Assembly: GCA_949126835.1 (NCBI GenBank)
Contig: OX421498.1
Span: 31,832,081-31,896,080 of the forward strand
DNA length: 64,000 nt
Reading direction: 5' to 3'
Origin: Anisus vortex
Taxonomy: Eukaryota; Mollusca; Gastropoda; Planorbidae
Both the position numbers and the translations under genes were made by a program. How positions within the stretch are numbered: position 1 is the first letter of the stretch; each line of letters starts with the position of its first letter. Shown here in pieces: positions 32,925-52,644 of this stretch. The notes under the pieces were generated by a model. It saw nothing but the letters and a program-made list of their open reading frames with translations, was not told the origin of the DNA and ran no database searches.

Positions 32925-33172
32925 CCAAATCTATCCATAGGGCCAAGCAGCGTTCACCAGCTTCTGTGGCCACGGCATACTAGGTAATTGTGTGACCAGC
33001 ACTATGCACAACCACGTTTACTTTACCCCAACTAAGGTCAGGTACCCATCAGAGCTGGGTAGACTCAAGGACACCCCCAAGACCCGGGAAAAGATCCTTG
33101 CACAGAATTCAAACCCAGAAACTTCTGTACGCCAGTTGAACGCGCTGCCGCCCCATGAAAATTTATATTTCT
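32925..33172 (-). mobile_element. SINE family 2, nearly full length
   Basis: Read on the minus strand: TCATGGGGCGGCAGCGCGTT head, decayed B box, CTTGAGTCTACCCAGCTCTG, TGGGTACCTGACCTTAGTTG, GTGCTGGTCACACAATTACC and GAACGCTGCTTGGCCCTATG. The small plus-strand frame inside is the SINE. Confidence 0.85.
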
Positions 33173-33487
33173 AATACAAAAAAGTTATTTGATTACATCA
33201 GAAGGTATAGCACCATTTCAACATCACAAAATTTTACAAAAACATAAGAAGGAACAAAATAATATAGTTTTACCAACTTAATAAACTTACAAAAGTAAAC
33301 AATTAGATGGCCGGAGAAGATACTATCACGAGGGATGAATTCAGACAAAGGCCCATCGGAAAAGTGATCGGAAAACGCAAATGGGAATGACTTGGACACA
33401 CTCTGTAAACACTAAACACCAGAGGATGGTGTTGTCAGACAGGCACTTCTCTGGAACCCGAGGTTGTCAATGAGGTAAAGGATGTCG

Positions 33488-33935
33488 GCCTCACATGGAC
33501 CCAAGGCCTCACATGGACCCAAGGCCTCACATGGACCCAAGGCCTCACATGGACCCAAGACCTCACATGGACCCAAGTCCTAACATGGACCCAAGACCTC
33601 ACATGGACCCAACGCTTCACATGGACCCAAGTCCTAACATGGACCCAAGGCCTCACATGGACCCAAGTCCTAACATGGACCCAAGACCTCACATGGACCC
33701 AACGCTTCACATGAACCCAAGACTTCACATGGACCCAAGGCCTCACATGGACCCAAGACTTCACATAGACCCAAGGCCTCACATGGACCCAAGCCTCACA
33801 TGGACCCAAGGCCTCACATGGACCCAAGCCTCACATGGACCCAAGGCCTCACATGGACCCAAGGCCTCACATGGACCCAAGGCCTCACATGAACCCAAGG
33901 CCTTACATGGACCCAAGGCCTCACATGGACCCAAC
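33488..33935. repeat. 18-bp minisatellite, about 25 copies
   Basis: The unit is CCTCACATGGACCCAAGG with variants (AAGTCCTAACATGG, AACGCTTCACATGG, AAGACTTCACATGG) that alternate in a short higher-order order. A few units are 17 bp, which shifts the frame. Frames with MDPRPH-type and VHVRPW-type repeats on both strands come from the period and are not genes. Confidence 0.9.
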
Positions 33936-35154
33936 CGAGGAAAGTCGTTCAAGATCGAGCCCGACGATGGGGCGGTATGGGGGCCCATGGGATTAAGTCA
34001 GTCAAAAAGTCAGTCCTACTAGTCTCAGAAAAGAACTGTATTGGTTTGAGTACTTATTGTAAAGTTTGGGAATGACAAAATGACTTTTAGAGTAAGAACC
34101 CTGTAATCAGTAAGCACTAGCCCGAGGTAAATGATATATAATATAATGCGAGACATTATAGGGTTTAAATATAGTGTTGCCTACATAAAGGTATTCAGCC
34201 TTGCTTTTAGCAAATAACACTTTGTTCACAACTTAACTTCTGACGTAAGCCTTTGGAGTCACGTGACACGTACTTCAAGTATTAATACTGTTCAATAAAA
34301 CCATTTGCTGGAATTCTTTGGAAGGATTATTATTAAATAGAAATATTTTTAACACACGAAAAGGTTGTTGTTTTTTTTACATTATAAAAACAAATTTGGC
34401 TGAAGAACTTAAAAGACACTGCAATTTATACAAAGGTTGAACGCTTTGAAAATATAATACATAAATTTATTCTCAGCAAGACAGACTACAATCTTAAGGT
34501 GCGTAGGCTATTCTACTTTATTATTTCATTCATTCTTTATTTATTTTTTTAGGTTACTATAATATTAAAAAAAAATTATTTGTATATAGGATACAAGCGT
34601 TTTATCATTCAAATCTTTAATTTGATAATTTGATTAGAATTAGTTACCATTAAATTTCAAACAAATATTTACATTAAAAAGTGGGACTATGCGAGATAGA
34701 CAGAATGTGGAATACCACTTTAGAAACGATCCCTTGTGAATCAATTTTAAATGATTACATTTCAATGTTGTGTTGTTAAACTTTAATTGTTTTTGGTAGT
34801 CGAACATGTGCACGTCCGCCGTAGTCTCAATAGGGAGAGATAGCAAAAGCATCACCAGCAAAAAATTAGAGCCAAAATAAAATAAAAAATTAATGCAAAT
34901 TATTGCATATTGATGCAAATATTTCCAATGCATATTTCCAATGCTTACCCATAATTTAAACATTTAAACTCTTCCACCCAACACCCAGCACACCTGTTTT
35001 TTGCCCCTCTCAAATGAGACGTGGGCTTTCCTAAGCATAGGCCTATACAAGAACTTACGTAAGCAAGGACCAGATCATATTGCTCAATAACTTAACAGGC
35101 CTATGGTGCCCAACTGAGAACTGAAAACAACAAAAGCTCCAGTGGCCCAAAATA
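33936..35154. other. intergenic between BCAT copies B and C
   Basis: Nothing recognised. The minus-strand frame at 34640-34963 (107 residues) contains a hydrophobic stretch but no family I know. Confidence 0.45.
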
Positions 35155-35285
35155 TGGATTAGCTGATATAGCCGGTGAAACCAATAAAAACCCGTATTAA
35201 ATGAAAGACTAGACTCAACCCACCGCTAAACATTGAACGCATTAATATTCAGTATAGAAAGAACGTTGTAATATAATAAGAAACA
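35155..35285 (+). mobile_element. decayed remnant of LINE family 2 3' end
   Basis: ATGAAAGACTAGACTCAACC and ATTCAGTATAGAAAGAACG correspond to the blocks after the ORF2 stop in copies at 5985 and 11230. Confidence 0.45.
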
Positions 35286-35499
35286 TGGCTGCAAGGCCAT
35301 AACATGACGAGAAAAAGGTATTTCAAGTTTCCAGAAATAACAATGCACGAAACCTAGCTTAATAACTGATTCAAAATTATTTGTCGTCGAAAAGAATTGT
35401 CTTGACAATTGTATAATTCTGCAACCTTTTATCCACTTCTATTAGTAAACGACAGTATTACAATTGTTTTGTTTTTTTCGTTTTCATTTTATCTAACAG

Positions 35500-43054
<7,555 letters not shown>

Positions 43055-43118
43055 CAGACGAAACCGTCCACACTGGGAGTAACAAACAGAATGTCTTCAT
43101 CCCAAAGGGATTTTGACA

Positions 43119-43124
43119 AATAAA
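43119..43124 (+). terminator. polyadenylation signal of BCAT copy C
   Basis: AATAAA lies 65 bases after the TAA and is followed by a T-rich stretch. This implies a very short 3' UTR. Confidence 0.65.
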
Positions 43125-44839
43125 CATTCTTTATTTGTACATTAGACCTGAACTCATTTCATTAAATTAAGCCTTATGTTATGTGCGTGGAAGCAGAGTT
43201 GGATTCGATTTTGTTTAGGCTAGGCCTACGGTTCACTATAACAATATGTTTTGAAATATAGGGCGTTTGCAATCACGTGACAAAAATCACGTGTTTTTTG
43301 TTTACTATGTGTAATGGTGTACAGGGGCCGCAGTATTAATATAGTTTCATATAGGCTCGAGCTTTTTTTTATTGATATTTTGTGTTTAAAATGATGATTA
43401 ATGTATTAATATGGATTTTATTAATTCTATATTAGATTAATAGACCTATCACAAGATGATTCTTACATTACAAATGTTATATTACTATTGAACGATTGGG
43501 CCTACAATGAAAATAACGAATGACTCCAATAATTCACTTCAATAAATCCATCCAAATGCAACACTTACCGGCCAGATATTAAGATGATGAATTGAGCTTA
43601 AAATGTTGAAATTCGTTGAAAAAATACCATGTCAGTCTTTCTCTTGTACTAGTAAGATGATCTACGACGATTTATCTAATGATTTGTGCGTAGGATAGCC
43701 AATATTCAGAAATGAATTTGGCATGATAAAGAAGTACTTCACCATTTTTGTACACCAAGTGGCATCTATTTACACAAATACGTCACTAAAAATCCTAAGC
43801 CACGCCCATTGCGAACGCTCTAATAATTTGTATGCCTTTCATTGACGCATAGAAATGGGGAAAAAACTTTCTATAACAAAAATGGTTTTAAAAAAAATTG
43901 TGTAACTTCCGATCATAAATTTTGCTTAGATGTAATTTCAATGAATCATTAAATTCATTAGCACCTTGAAAGTTGACAGTTTATATTTTCTGATTATTTT
44001 ATTTATTAAATTAAAACATTTTAGAGGACATTTTGACGCACACGATAACGTTTATTAATGTGATTTTTTTAAACAATAATTTTACCTTTTATTCACTTAT
44101 AATTTTACTGATCGGGAATTTCAGTCCATTCAGTTCTGTCCATTCAATTGACTCACAACCCTTGAACAATATATTTATTTGTAACATATTTGTAAAATAA
44201 AATCATACATATTATTTTTTTAATATAAAGATCTTTGGAGTTTTTTTTTTCTTGTCATATTATAGTGTATTTTTTATTGTGCTTAGCTTGGTTGAACTGG
44301 AGCGCTTAAAATTGTAAGGGAATAAATGAATTTTATTTTACATTTTCAACGAAAGAATGGGAATGTCACTAAAAAAATTAAATTTTTGGGATGTGTGGGG
44401 GCTCCTTTTGTGTGGGGGCCCCTTTTCCTATAGAACATGTGGAACATGCCTAAATACGCCACTGAATCAACCATTTTAATACCACGTGCTTTAAATAACC
44501 ACGGTGGGGCAGTCCTATTTTATGAATCGCCACGATAAGTCATGTTTTAACCGTACCGTTGTGATTTAATTTATTATATGTATCTACTTCTATTTTATGT
44601 GGAATTAAAACTGGATTTTTCTTGTGTATGAAAAAGGAGTTTTGAGAAATATACCCACCCTCCCTCCTTAGAAATCTGAACCCTTTTGTTCCCCGGCACC
44701 TAACAATAAAATAAACATGTATGGTACAGACAACACCAACAATTTAAAATAAAAACGGTCAAAACAACTTAGAAATAATAATAAAAAGATAAATCTAATA
44801 AGCTTTAGAGTAGAATCAATAGAATAGCCTGCTGAGAAG
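43125..44839. other. intergenic downstream of BCAT copy C
   Basis: No gene seen. Around 44385-44460 the phrase TGTGGGGGCCCCTTTT followed by AAATACGCCACTG resembles one end of hAT MITEs such as the one at 56272, but no opposite end was found. Confidence 0.4.
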
Positions 44840-45005
44840 CCGACTGGTCCAGCGGTTAGTTCACCGGCCTGTCAACCAAAAACCAACTGACAGGTCGCGG
44901 GTTCTATCCCTGCCACCGACGGATCCCTGTCGCCCTGCAGGAGTTTCGGGCCTAGTGGATGTAATAATCTTCTATCTAGAAGGAACGTCTGTAAACTTAT
45001 AAGAT
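44840..45005 (+). mobile_element. SINE family 1, short-tail form
   Basis: The head AGCCGACTGGTCCAGCGGTT, CGGGTTCTATCCCTGCCACC, CGGATCCCTGTCGCCCTGCA and the tail ATAATCTTCTATCTAGAAGG, ACGTCTGTAAACTTATAAG are all present. Confidence 0.85.
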
Positions 45006-45084
45006 GTAAGAAATATTTGTAAAATGCCATAAACTGCTCAAAAAGACATAAGTGTAGAGGGAATAAAAAATGTATTTAATAATA

Positions 45085-45302
45085 ATAATTATAATTGGTT
45101 ACTTATATAGCGCTTCTATCCATGCTATTTCAGCATGCTCAGTGCGCTCTGTAAACACAATGCTGCCTGCTGGCGCAAATATGTTTACAGGCCCAAAACT
45201 CCTGCAGGGCGACAGGGATCCGCCGGTGGCAGGGCTAGAACCCGCGACGTGTCAGTTGGTTTTTGGTTGACAGTCCGGTGAACTAACCGCTGGACCAGCG
45301 TG
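45085..45302 (-). mobile_element. SINE family 1, long-tail form
   Basis: The minus strand begins GCTGGTCCAGCGGTTAGTTC, with the family 1 head, the CGGATCCCTGTCGCCCTGCA block and the long tail through GCGCCAGCAGGCAGCATTG to GCGCTATATAAGTAACC and an AATTATAATTATT repeat. It faces the copy at 44840, making an inverted SINE pair. Confidence 0.85.
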
Positions 45303-45309
45303 CTGCTTG

Positions 45310-45430
45310 CGGACATGGAGTCGTTTGCCTGAAAGCACAGAGGTCCATTAACTTAAATCCTAATATAAAACTAAACTCAAATCACGCATAAGTTTGGCTC
45401 AAAAATGTTCTTTATAGTCTGATTGGTGGA
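45310..45430 (+). mobile_element. decayed remnant of LINE family 2 3' end
   Basis: TTTGCCTGAAAGCACAGAGG, CATTAACTTAAAT, AAACTAAACTCAAATCACGC and a TTCTTTATAG block follow the order seen at 5985 and 11230. Confidence 0.45.
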
Positions 45431-45608
45431 AGGGAACGAAGAGATTTTATAATTTGTTAAAATATTACAAAACTTTGACGTCATTTTTGACCCCTCCCAC
45501 AAAACTTTCTGTCACGCCCCTGTGTAAAGCTGAAATGTCTGTGACGTGTAAAATCAGATAAAACAAAAGAGTGCTGCCTCATGATGTGATCTCAATTCTA
45601 AGCTTTAG

Positions 45609-45796
45609 AGCGGTTCCCAGCCTGTGGGTCGCGACCACTTTGGGGGTCGAACGACCATTTCACGGGGGTCGCCTAATACAATAGTAGCAAATTACAGTTA
45701 TAATTTAGCGACGAAAATAACTCTATGGCTGGGGGTCACCACAACGTGAGAAGCTGTATTAATGGGTCGCGGCATTAAGAAGGTTGGGAACCACTG
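45609..45796. mobile_element. hAT-type MITE, about 187 bp
   Basis: Ends GCGGTTCCCAGCC and GGTTGGGAACCACTG are inverted repeats of the CAGTGGTTCCCAACC class. Interior GGGTCGC/GCGACC motifs repeat near both ends. Flanks GCTTTAGA and GCTGTAGA match at 7 of 8 positions. Confidence 0.75.
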
Positions 45797-47299
45797 CTGT
45801 AGACCAACATTACAAGAAGCTCTAAGAAAGACTAAGATCCCTAACAGCACACAATATTGGTTCAATATTGTTCTAATAAAAAACCATTCCGTCAAGATTT
45901 AAACATTGGCAGAGTATTTTATTTTTTTCAAGGAATTAAGGTATACTTTAAAAATCCAATTTTATTAAACAATGCTACTTTGTGAGACACGAAAATGGAA
46001 AAACAAGGATGTGGGTGATTTAGAATTTAGAACATTGATATAGCTCTAGTCTAGAAAAAAAAATCGTGCATGAAAACGACTTAGGCTATCATTGGTTATC
46101 GTAAAAAATAACGACACCCAATTTTCGAGTGTGGCTAATCACTATTGGAATCGGCTCATTATTACATGGCGAAGACCATTTTTTTGTGTTAATAATGAGC
46201 AATAGTTGTTGGATCTGAATGAACCTTCTTTCTTATTTCTTAGAACACAGATTTAAATGTTGTAATTAGGCTTCGGTGTGTTGCGTAGTTCTAAAATTAT
46301 AATTATATTACACAGACCTAAGACATTTTTTCCTAACTTGTTTTCCTACTTGTTCTGACCAATGATATTTGGTTCTTCTCAACAAGGAAGTCCAAGACAT
46401 CTGCACAACGTTTACTCAAAAAGCTACTATAATATGATATAAGATATATATTCTACATCATTGATTCAGTTCATACAATCCACTCAAAAATATATAACTA
46501 AATTTCCTTTCAGGGTCTTGCTTTTAACACAGCTGAAAAAGTGCGTTTGATTTTGAGGGCAGCACAACGAACATATTATTTAATATTAGCCTTTTACCCC
46601 ATCCCATCCAATAATTGAGAACATTATTGTTACAGTATTATTTGATATTATTTATTTATTTTTGAGGCGTGTAATATACTGATAACATAACAACTTGAGC
46701 ACACACTGGATAAATTCAGACGAAAGTTTATTACATATAAAAATCATCAGTGGACGAAGTACATGGTTCACAATTATTATACTTATACACAAATTGTCAA
46801 TTGTACTATAAAATCTACATTAAGAGATTGCTTCAATAATATCTTCATATATTTATTATCACTCGAACACTATATCTAGCTCCTTATAAAATTCTTTAAT
46901 AATTTAGTCACTATTCAAAGTCCACACTTTAGACTTGAATAAACTTAAGTTAACACATTTAGTTCAACAGAACTTATTATAAAAATCAACCTTCCATCTA
47001 AAAAATCCAACATGTACTAATCTTTCACCTTACTATTCTCTCCCTTGTCAACTCTTGTTCACTCATACAAATCATGCTTTTCATGCTTACTTCTTTTGCA
47101 CACTTCAAGACTGTTTATTTATTTATATTCACTCACTCATTTAACTGTTTAAAAACATGTTGCAGTGAATACAAAACTGAACTGTAACAATTTAGTTTTA
47201 GGGGCCTACTGCATTACTCTAAACCCGGTTAGGCGAAAGAAACAATAATGTTTCGATTAGAAGGAGGGTCTTTAGTGTAAGATAATAAAACCAGTGGCC
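45797..47299. other. intergenic, no feature seen
   Basis: AT-rich. Nothing recognisable as a gene or repeat. Confidence 0.5.
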
Positions 47300-48048
47300 T
47301 AGCGGCGGGATTTCAGGGGCTCTTTAGTAGAAATTTAATGGTGGGCCTCTTACGACAGCCCCCAGACATGCCTGACATAATAATGAACAGTAATGGTGTA
47401 CAGAGGTTGCTGTCAAATCTCAACCCCCAAAAAGCAGCGGGCCCTGACAATATCACATACCGTCTCCTCAAGGAATTGGCCTCAGAATTGACACCCTCAC
47501 TGACACTTCTCTTCAATAAATCACTGGCGAAATTCCTACAATCTGGAAACACGTCAATGTGCAGCCAGTCTTCAAGAAAGGGGACAGAAGCCAGCCAGCC
47601 AGACAACTACAGGCCAAACTCACTGAATTGTGTGTGTTTCAAGCTTCTTGAACACATCGTCAGATCAAGGATCACTAGCCACCTGAAAGGAACAACATTA
47701 TTACTGATGCCCAACACGGATTCAGAAAAAATAGGTCTTGCGAGTCTTAGCTCATCCTCACAGTTGACGATCTGGCAGCGGTAGTTGACAAGGATGGCCA
47801 AATCGACACCATCCTATTGGATTTTCCCAAGGTCTTTAATAAGGTCCCTCACCAGCGTGACCTCCTAAAGCTGGATCACTGCGGAATAAGAGGTCAGTCC
47901 AATAGATGGATTGAAAACTTCCTTTTCGGCCGCACTCAACGGGTCGGCGTGAAGGGTGAGAGCTCCTGCTTTGGTCCGGTCATGTCTGGAGTTCCTCAGG
48001 GTTCGGTGCTTAGGCCCACACTGTTCTTGATCTACATCAATGACCCGG

Positions 48049-48915
48049 GAAAGGGGTCGGCAACCTAAGGCACGCATGCCAAACTTGTCACGGAGAACGA
48101 TGTTCAATGGCACGCGAGAGACCTCCAAGATGTGTTTTTTATTGATAACAAGACAACATTTTCCGGTTCTGAATAAGTAAAACTGGCTGTGGAAGCCGAT
48201 GTTTCTGAATGACCTAGCGACATTTTTCAGTGAGTTGCATTTACAAACAGAACAAAGGTAGATAATTAACCCGTTTTATTTGAGCTAATATTTCTAATAT
48301 GTTTCGTTTTTTTCTTTTATAGAAGAATAAATGGCTTACAATTTATAACTTTGGCATGATCAAACTGTAAAAAGTATTTTAAAATTAAATAAATATTTTA
48401 AGACTAAAGAATTTATATGTATATTTTCAAACATTACATTAACTACCCAATTTGTATGATTACTAGGTATCTATTCCGCTTTACGATAATACGGTCGCCA
48501 TTATGACTATTGAAACACATTAAAGAACATATCAGTTGAGATCAAAATATAATTAGCATTTGCAAGTGTTAGATCCCCATCTTGACTACCACATAGTACC
48601 AAATGATAATGATTAGAAAATATTTACCATAAATGTGAACGTTTAGTAATAAAATATGGTATAATATAATATAAATGCAAATAAAAAGGATGATAATCAT
48701 AAACACGTTAATTTTGTATTAAATATTAAACGCCTTAAAAATTTTCTGTATAAATAATCTCCTTTGCTTTGGCCTTGGGGTTGATAGGGAGATGAATTCC
48801 TATAAAAATATTTTTCTTAAAGTATAATAAAGCTGGTTGACTATTAGGCTGTTGGCACGCTGAATGATTTAGAAATCCTACTTTGGCAAACTGTTAGCAA
48901 AAGGTTGCCGACCTG
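48049..48915. mobile_element. hAT-type non-autonomous element nested in the LINE
   Basis: The left end GGGGTCGGCAACCTAAGGCA and right end AAAGGTTGCCGACCTG are inverted repeats. Flanks TGACCCGG and TGACCTGA match at 6 of 8 positions and belong to the LINE's YINDL codons. There is no ORF. A second copy in the opposite orientation starts at 63301. Confidence 0.82.
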
Positions 48916-49335
48916 TGACCTGAGAGACGGGATCCACGCAGAGTACGACTTTTTGCAGATGATACCATCCCATATTCTCACATCAAGAGCCCAAATGATG
49001 CATTATATCTACAGGACGATCTCATTAAGTTGGAGACCTGGGGATCGAAATGGCAAATGGCGTTGAACATTGATAAGTGCAACCTTGGCGTGAATATCAC
49101 AGAAAACCTCCACTGGGGCACACATGTCCAATCTATTGCTGTCAAGGCAAATAGAGCCTGCGCCTTCGTCTATAGGAACCTCAAGGGATGCTCCACCTGG
49201 ATCCAGACCCATTGTTATAACAGCTTGGCCCGACTCATCCTGGAGTACGCAGCGACGGTGTGGGATCCCCATCAACAACACCTGATATCCAAGTTGGAGA
49301 TGATCCAACATCGAGCGGCACGTCATATCCTACAG

Positions 49336-51242
49336 CAGCGATGGCGAACCTATGGCACGCGTGCCACAGCTGGCACGCAGAGCCATTTCTGTGGGCACGC
49401 GAGCATTTTCCAAAAATGGAACAGTTATGGCCACACTGCCAGGGATGGAATCGTCGATTAAGAACGGCCATTTAGTCGTCTATTTGTTAAAATACGTTTG
49501 TTTCGTTTATTTTCGCCGCTATTCTTTTAATTTTACTTTAAAAAAAACCATACTTCATGTGCATGTGATTGGATGATAGCACAGATGTAATTAATCATGC
49601 AAGGTTTGTGGTAATTTTGCGTTATGCAGTTGGTGAAATGAGAGACGAGCTGGTGATATTGTTATCTTTGCCTGAAAGAACACAAGGGATAGATATACAC
49701 AATTCTGTTATAGAAGCTTTTTGGCACAAGATATAAAACCAGAAAAAGTTGTTTCAGTTACTAGTGACGGGGCACCTTGCATGGTGGAGGACGCAGCTAG
49801 TTTCATACAGTTCTCTGTTAAAGAAACTTAACATCCAGTCGTTCAGTTTCACTGTATTATACACCAAGAAGCTCTTTGTGCCACGTATAGCAGCAAGAAA
49901 TTAGATGATATCCTCAAACAAGTCACAAAAATGGTCAATTACATCATGGCTCGTGCTCTTATTGGTCGACAGTTTCACGCAATTCTTGATTAGGTCAAGG
50001 CGCAGTATAATACTTTACTCATAATTTACAATAATGCCACGTGGATGAGCAGAGAACGAGTATTTGAGAGATTTGTAGCATGCTTGGATGAAATTAGGCT
50101 GTTTATGATTTTAAAGGGGCAGGATTATCCACAGCTCACTGATATAGTCTGGCTTAACAACTTCATGTGGTTTTTTTTTACAGATTTTACAGCACACATT
50201 CAATGAACTGAATAAAAAAAAACTGCAAGGTTCGTGAAAAACAGCAGTAATGATGTTTTGTGATATCAGAACATTTGAAAGAAAACTGCAGGTTTTTGAA
50301 AGAGACCTAAACAGTAGACAGCTGAAATATTTTCAAAATGTAAAAAAAGCATTTACAAATTCTATAACATTTTCCGACACTCAGGAAATCTACAAGGAAT
50401 TTTCTAGCATTGGAGCAGCTCACTGCAAAGGAGAATTTCAGTTATAGATTTGTACAGTTCCGTAAGATGGAGACAACCCTCTATTTTCTTACTCCCCCAG
50501 ATAAAGCCAGATTTGAAGAACTTGATCTTTCCTGCTCATTGTAATTAGATTTGGGAAATCTGGAAAAGAGGCTATTGGAACTTTAAGAAAGCTCTATCTG
50601 AAAAAAAAATTACATTAGATTCGTGAAACAATTGAGGAGATATAGTTTGAAAGGATGTCAAAGGACAGCACAGTTAGTAGCTCTGATGATGAAATCCTTC
50701 AAATGTGGAGTTCTCTGCCAAATAATTTAAAGTCGATGAAAGCACTTGGGATTGCATTTCTTGCTTTGTTTGGGTCATCTTATGCTTGTGAGCAACTGTT
50801 ATCAACTTTAAAATATAGCTAATCTGATACCAGAAACAGACTGAAAGATGACCTGAGTGCTGCATGTGTCGCTCTAAGTTACGGAGTATGAGCCGAGACT
50901 TGACAAATTATCAGCATGCACACAACAGCAAATATCTTATTAACTATGCAAAGTCATGCCAAATGCATACAGTTAACTGTAATATCTGTAATTGTGTAAT
51001 TGTAGTATATTATTTTTTTTGTTCATTTACTACAGTTCATGTTTTTTTTTTATAAGAGACTATTTGTATTATTCAAAGAGCTGTCAATTTGTTATTCTTT
51101 CTGGACAAAAGATGTTCATTAGTTCGGACAACTGTATGAGATTTTTTTTTCTAAAGTAAAACCTCAGAATTTTGTTTTAATTGCTCTGTTGGTCTTGTAT
51201 TGCACTTTGGGCACGCGGCCTCAAAAAGGTTCGCTATCACTG
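49336..51242 (+). mobile_element. hAT transposon with decayed transposase, nested in the LINE
   Basis: 1907 bp with ends CAGCGATGGCGAACC and GGTTCGCTATCACTG and a perfect 8-bp duplication TCCTACAG (49328-49335, 51243-51250). The interior on the plus strand retains pieces of a hAT transposase in shifting frames: VTSDGAPCMV near 49762, CIIHQEALC near 49852, NATWMSRERVF near 50032, LTDIVWLNNFM near 50137, and the dimerisation tail FGSSYACEQLLS near 50770. Many stops and frameshifts show it cannot make an intact enzyme. Its closest domesticated relatives by motif are ZBED/GTF2IRD2-like proteins (from memory, not searched). Confidence 0.9.
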
Positions 51243-51859
51243 TCCTACAGGAATACGGTCTTAAAACAAGCGCCTCTGCTTTGGTGGCCAAAATCCAACT
51301 AGAGCCTCTGCAACACCGCAGAGCGGTAAACAAGGTCACCACTCTGTACAAGATCATGAACCGCCTCGTGGAAATGTCAACACAGCCAGATCGCATCCAA
51401 CAGGTGTCCTGCTCTACTCGAGGTCATCAGCTCAAACTGCATGTACCTCACGCACGCACCGACATCTACAAATATTCTTTTTTTCCGTCAGCCATTATAC
51501 TGTGGAACACACTAGACCAGGCCTCCATCACTGCTCCTTCTGTGCCGGCCTTCAAATCTTCTTTGAAGGGTTGGACTAAATACTAAATATCTAAAGTGAA
51601 GCACGGTCATCTGTTTGTAGTTCTTGTTTGTGATGTTTTAGACGTTTTATGTAGTTAAATTGTGGACTCTTTCCTTGGTTTTAACGGTTAACGGGGTCTC
51701 CACAAAATTATGACGAAGAAGAAGAAGACAAAGATTGACTTCGCTCGCTGTTAGTGTTAGTAATAACACCTGAAACTTTAGCCTACGTTTTAACTAATAA
51801 TCAATAATCTATTACAAACTCAGAAAGGGACAGTGACAAAAACACTTTTCATATCCCGT

Positions 51860-52025
51860 TTTCAAGGACAATGACATGGGTTGGCTGAAAAAAAAAACAC
51901 AAACGAGAAAGCAAAAAACGTAAGCTCTGTTAAAACTCTCATCAAACTGGAAGACTAAATTAAAAATCACGAATACGTGTAGGACGCAATAATCGTCTGT
52001 ATAGAAGGTCGGTCTGTAAAATATT
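51860..52025 (+). mobile_element. decayed remnant of LINE family 2 3' end
   Basis: ATGGGTTGGCTGAAAAAA, AAACTCTCATCAAACTGGAA, GACTAAATT and GACGCAATAATCGTCTGTAT, then AGAAGG, align in order with 5985-6130. Confidence 0.5.
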
Positions 52026-52644
52026 AACAATATGAACTAGTCTCAATGGCAAAATGGATTGAGCTCTTAGAAATCAGAAATACTATTGAATACTATTTCA
52101 CACCAAACTGTGCTGGCATGTTCATGGCACCGAAAGTGCGTCTCATTTATGACGTCATGACAGGCGACGTCTGTTTGTGCAGCCCATAGCTACCTTTAAA
52201 TGGTACCCAAAAACTATTCCAATATGAGACCATAACACTAGGTCAAATTTTTCACGTTTAAAAGGTAATACTAGTTTTTTTAAATGTCTACTGAGTGTAT
52301 ATTAAATATGAATACCTGTATAATCAGTTTCGTTAATGATTTATTTGACTTATTCGCTAACGACATGCTTATTCTTATGTAGTCTTATTCTATAGGCTAT
52401 TTTACAGACACTTGTATTCATTATTCAGACGTTCATTGCGTCCCACGCTAATACATGCTTCTTATCTTATATATTTTACAGAAGCTTCTTCTATAAAGAA
52501 GTTCCAATCTTGTCCTTCATTTTGATACACTTTATTCCAACAAAAATAGAAAAGCGCTTACGGGTTTAAATAAATAAAACATTATAATAGAGTCCTCATT
52601 CTGAAGAAGTAATAAACAAATTATCACTTGAGCGGTTAGACGAA
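52026..52644. other. intergenic, no feature seen
   Basis: No gene or known repeat recognised. Confidence 0.5.

Larger units (their letters stand above)
47300..51730 (+). pseudogene. non-LTR retrotransposon, broken ORF2 (family 1), interrupted by two hAT elements
   Basis: 5'-truncated LINE of the Jockey/CR1 type. Its reverse transcriptase segments lie at 47338-48048, 48924-49327 and 51251-51586. Visible motifs are [28 protein letters not shown], a FADD catalytic box at about 48952-48963, LEYAATVWDPH with HRAARHIL, and a C-terminus with FFPSAIILWNTL ending WTKY. Several frameshifts break the ORF, for example around 47523-47600 and 47690-47800. The 3' UTR has GTGGACTCTTTCCTTGG and AACGGGGTCTCC and ends in a GAAGAAGAAGAAG tail, as at 24177-24240. 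The insertions occupy 48049-48915 and 49336-51242; removing them makes the RT homology continuous. Dead copy. Confidence 0.88.

Noticed and set aside
32641..32940. 99-residue frame with hydrophobic stretches starting with ATG
   Set aside because: No recognisable family or splice context, and it ends inside a SINE; probably chance in AT-rich DNA.
33435..34022. Long frames on both strands with MDPRPH and VHVRPW repeats
   Set aside because: Both come from the 18-bp minisatellite. Both strands being open at once is a product of the period, not coding.
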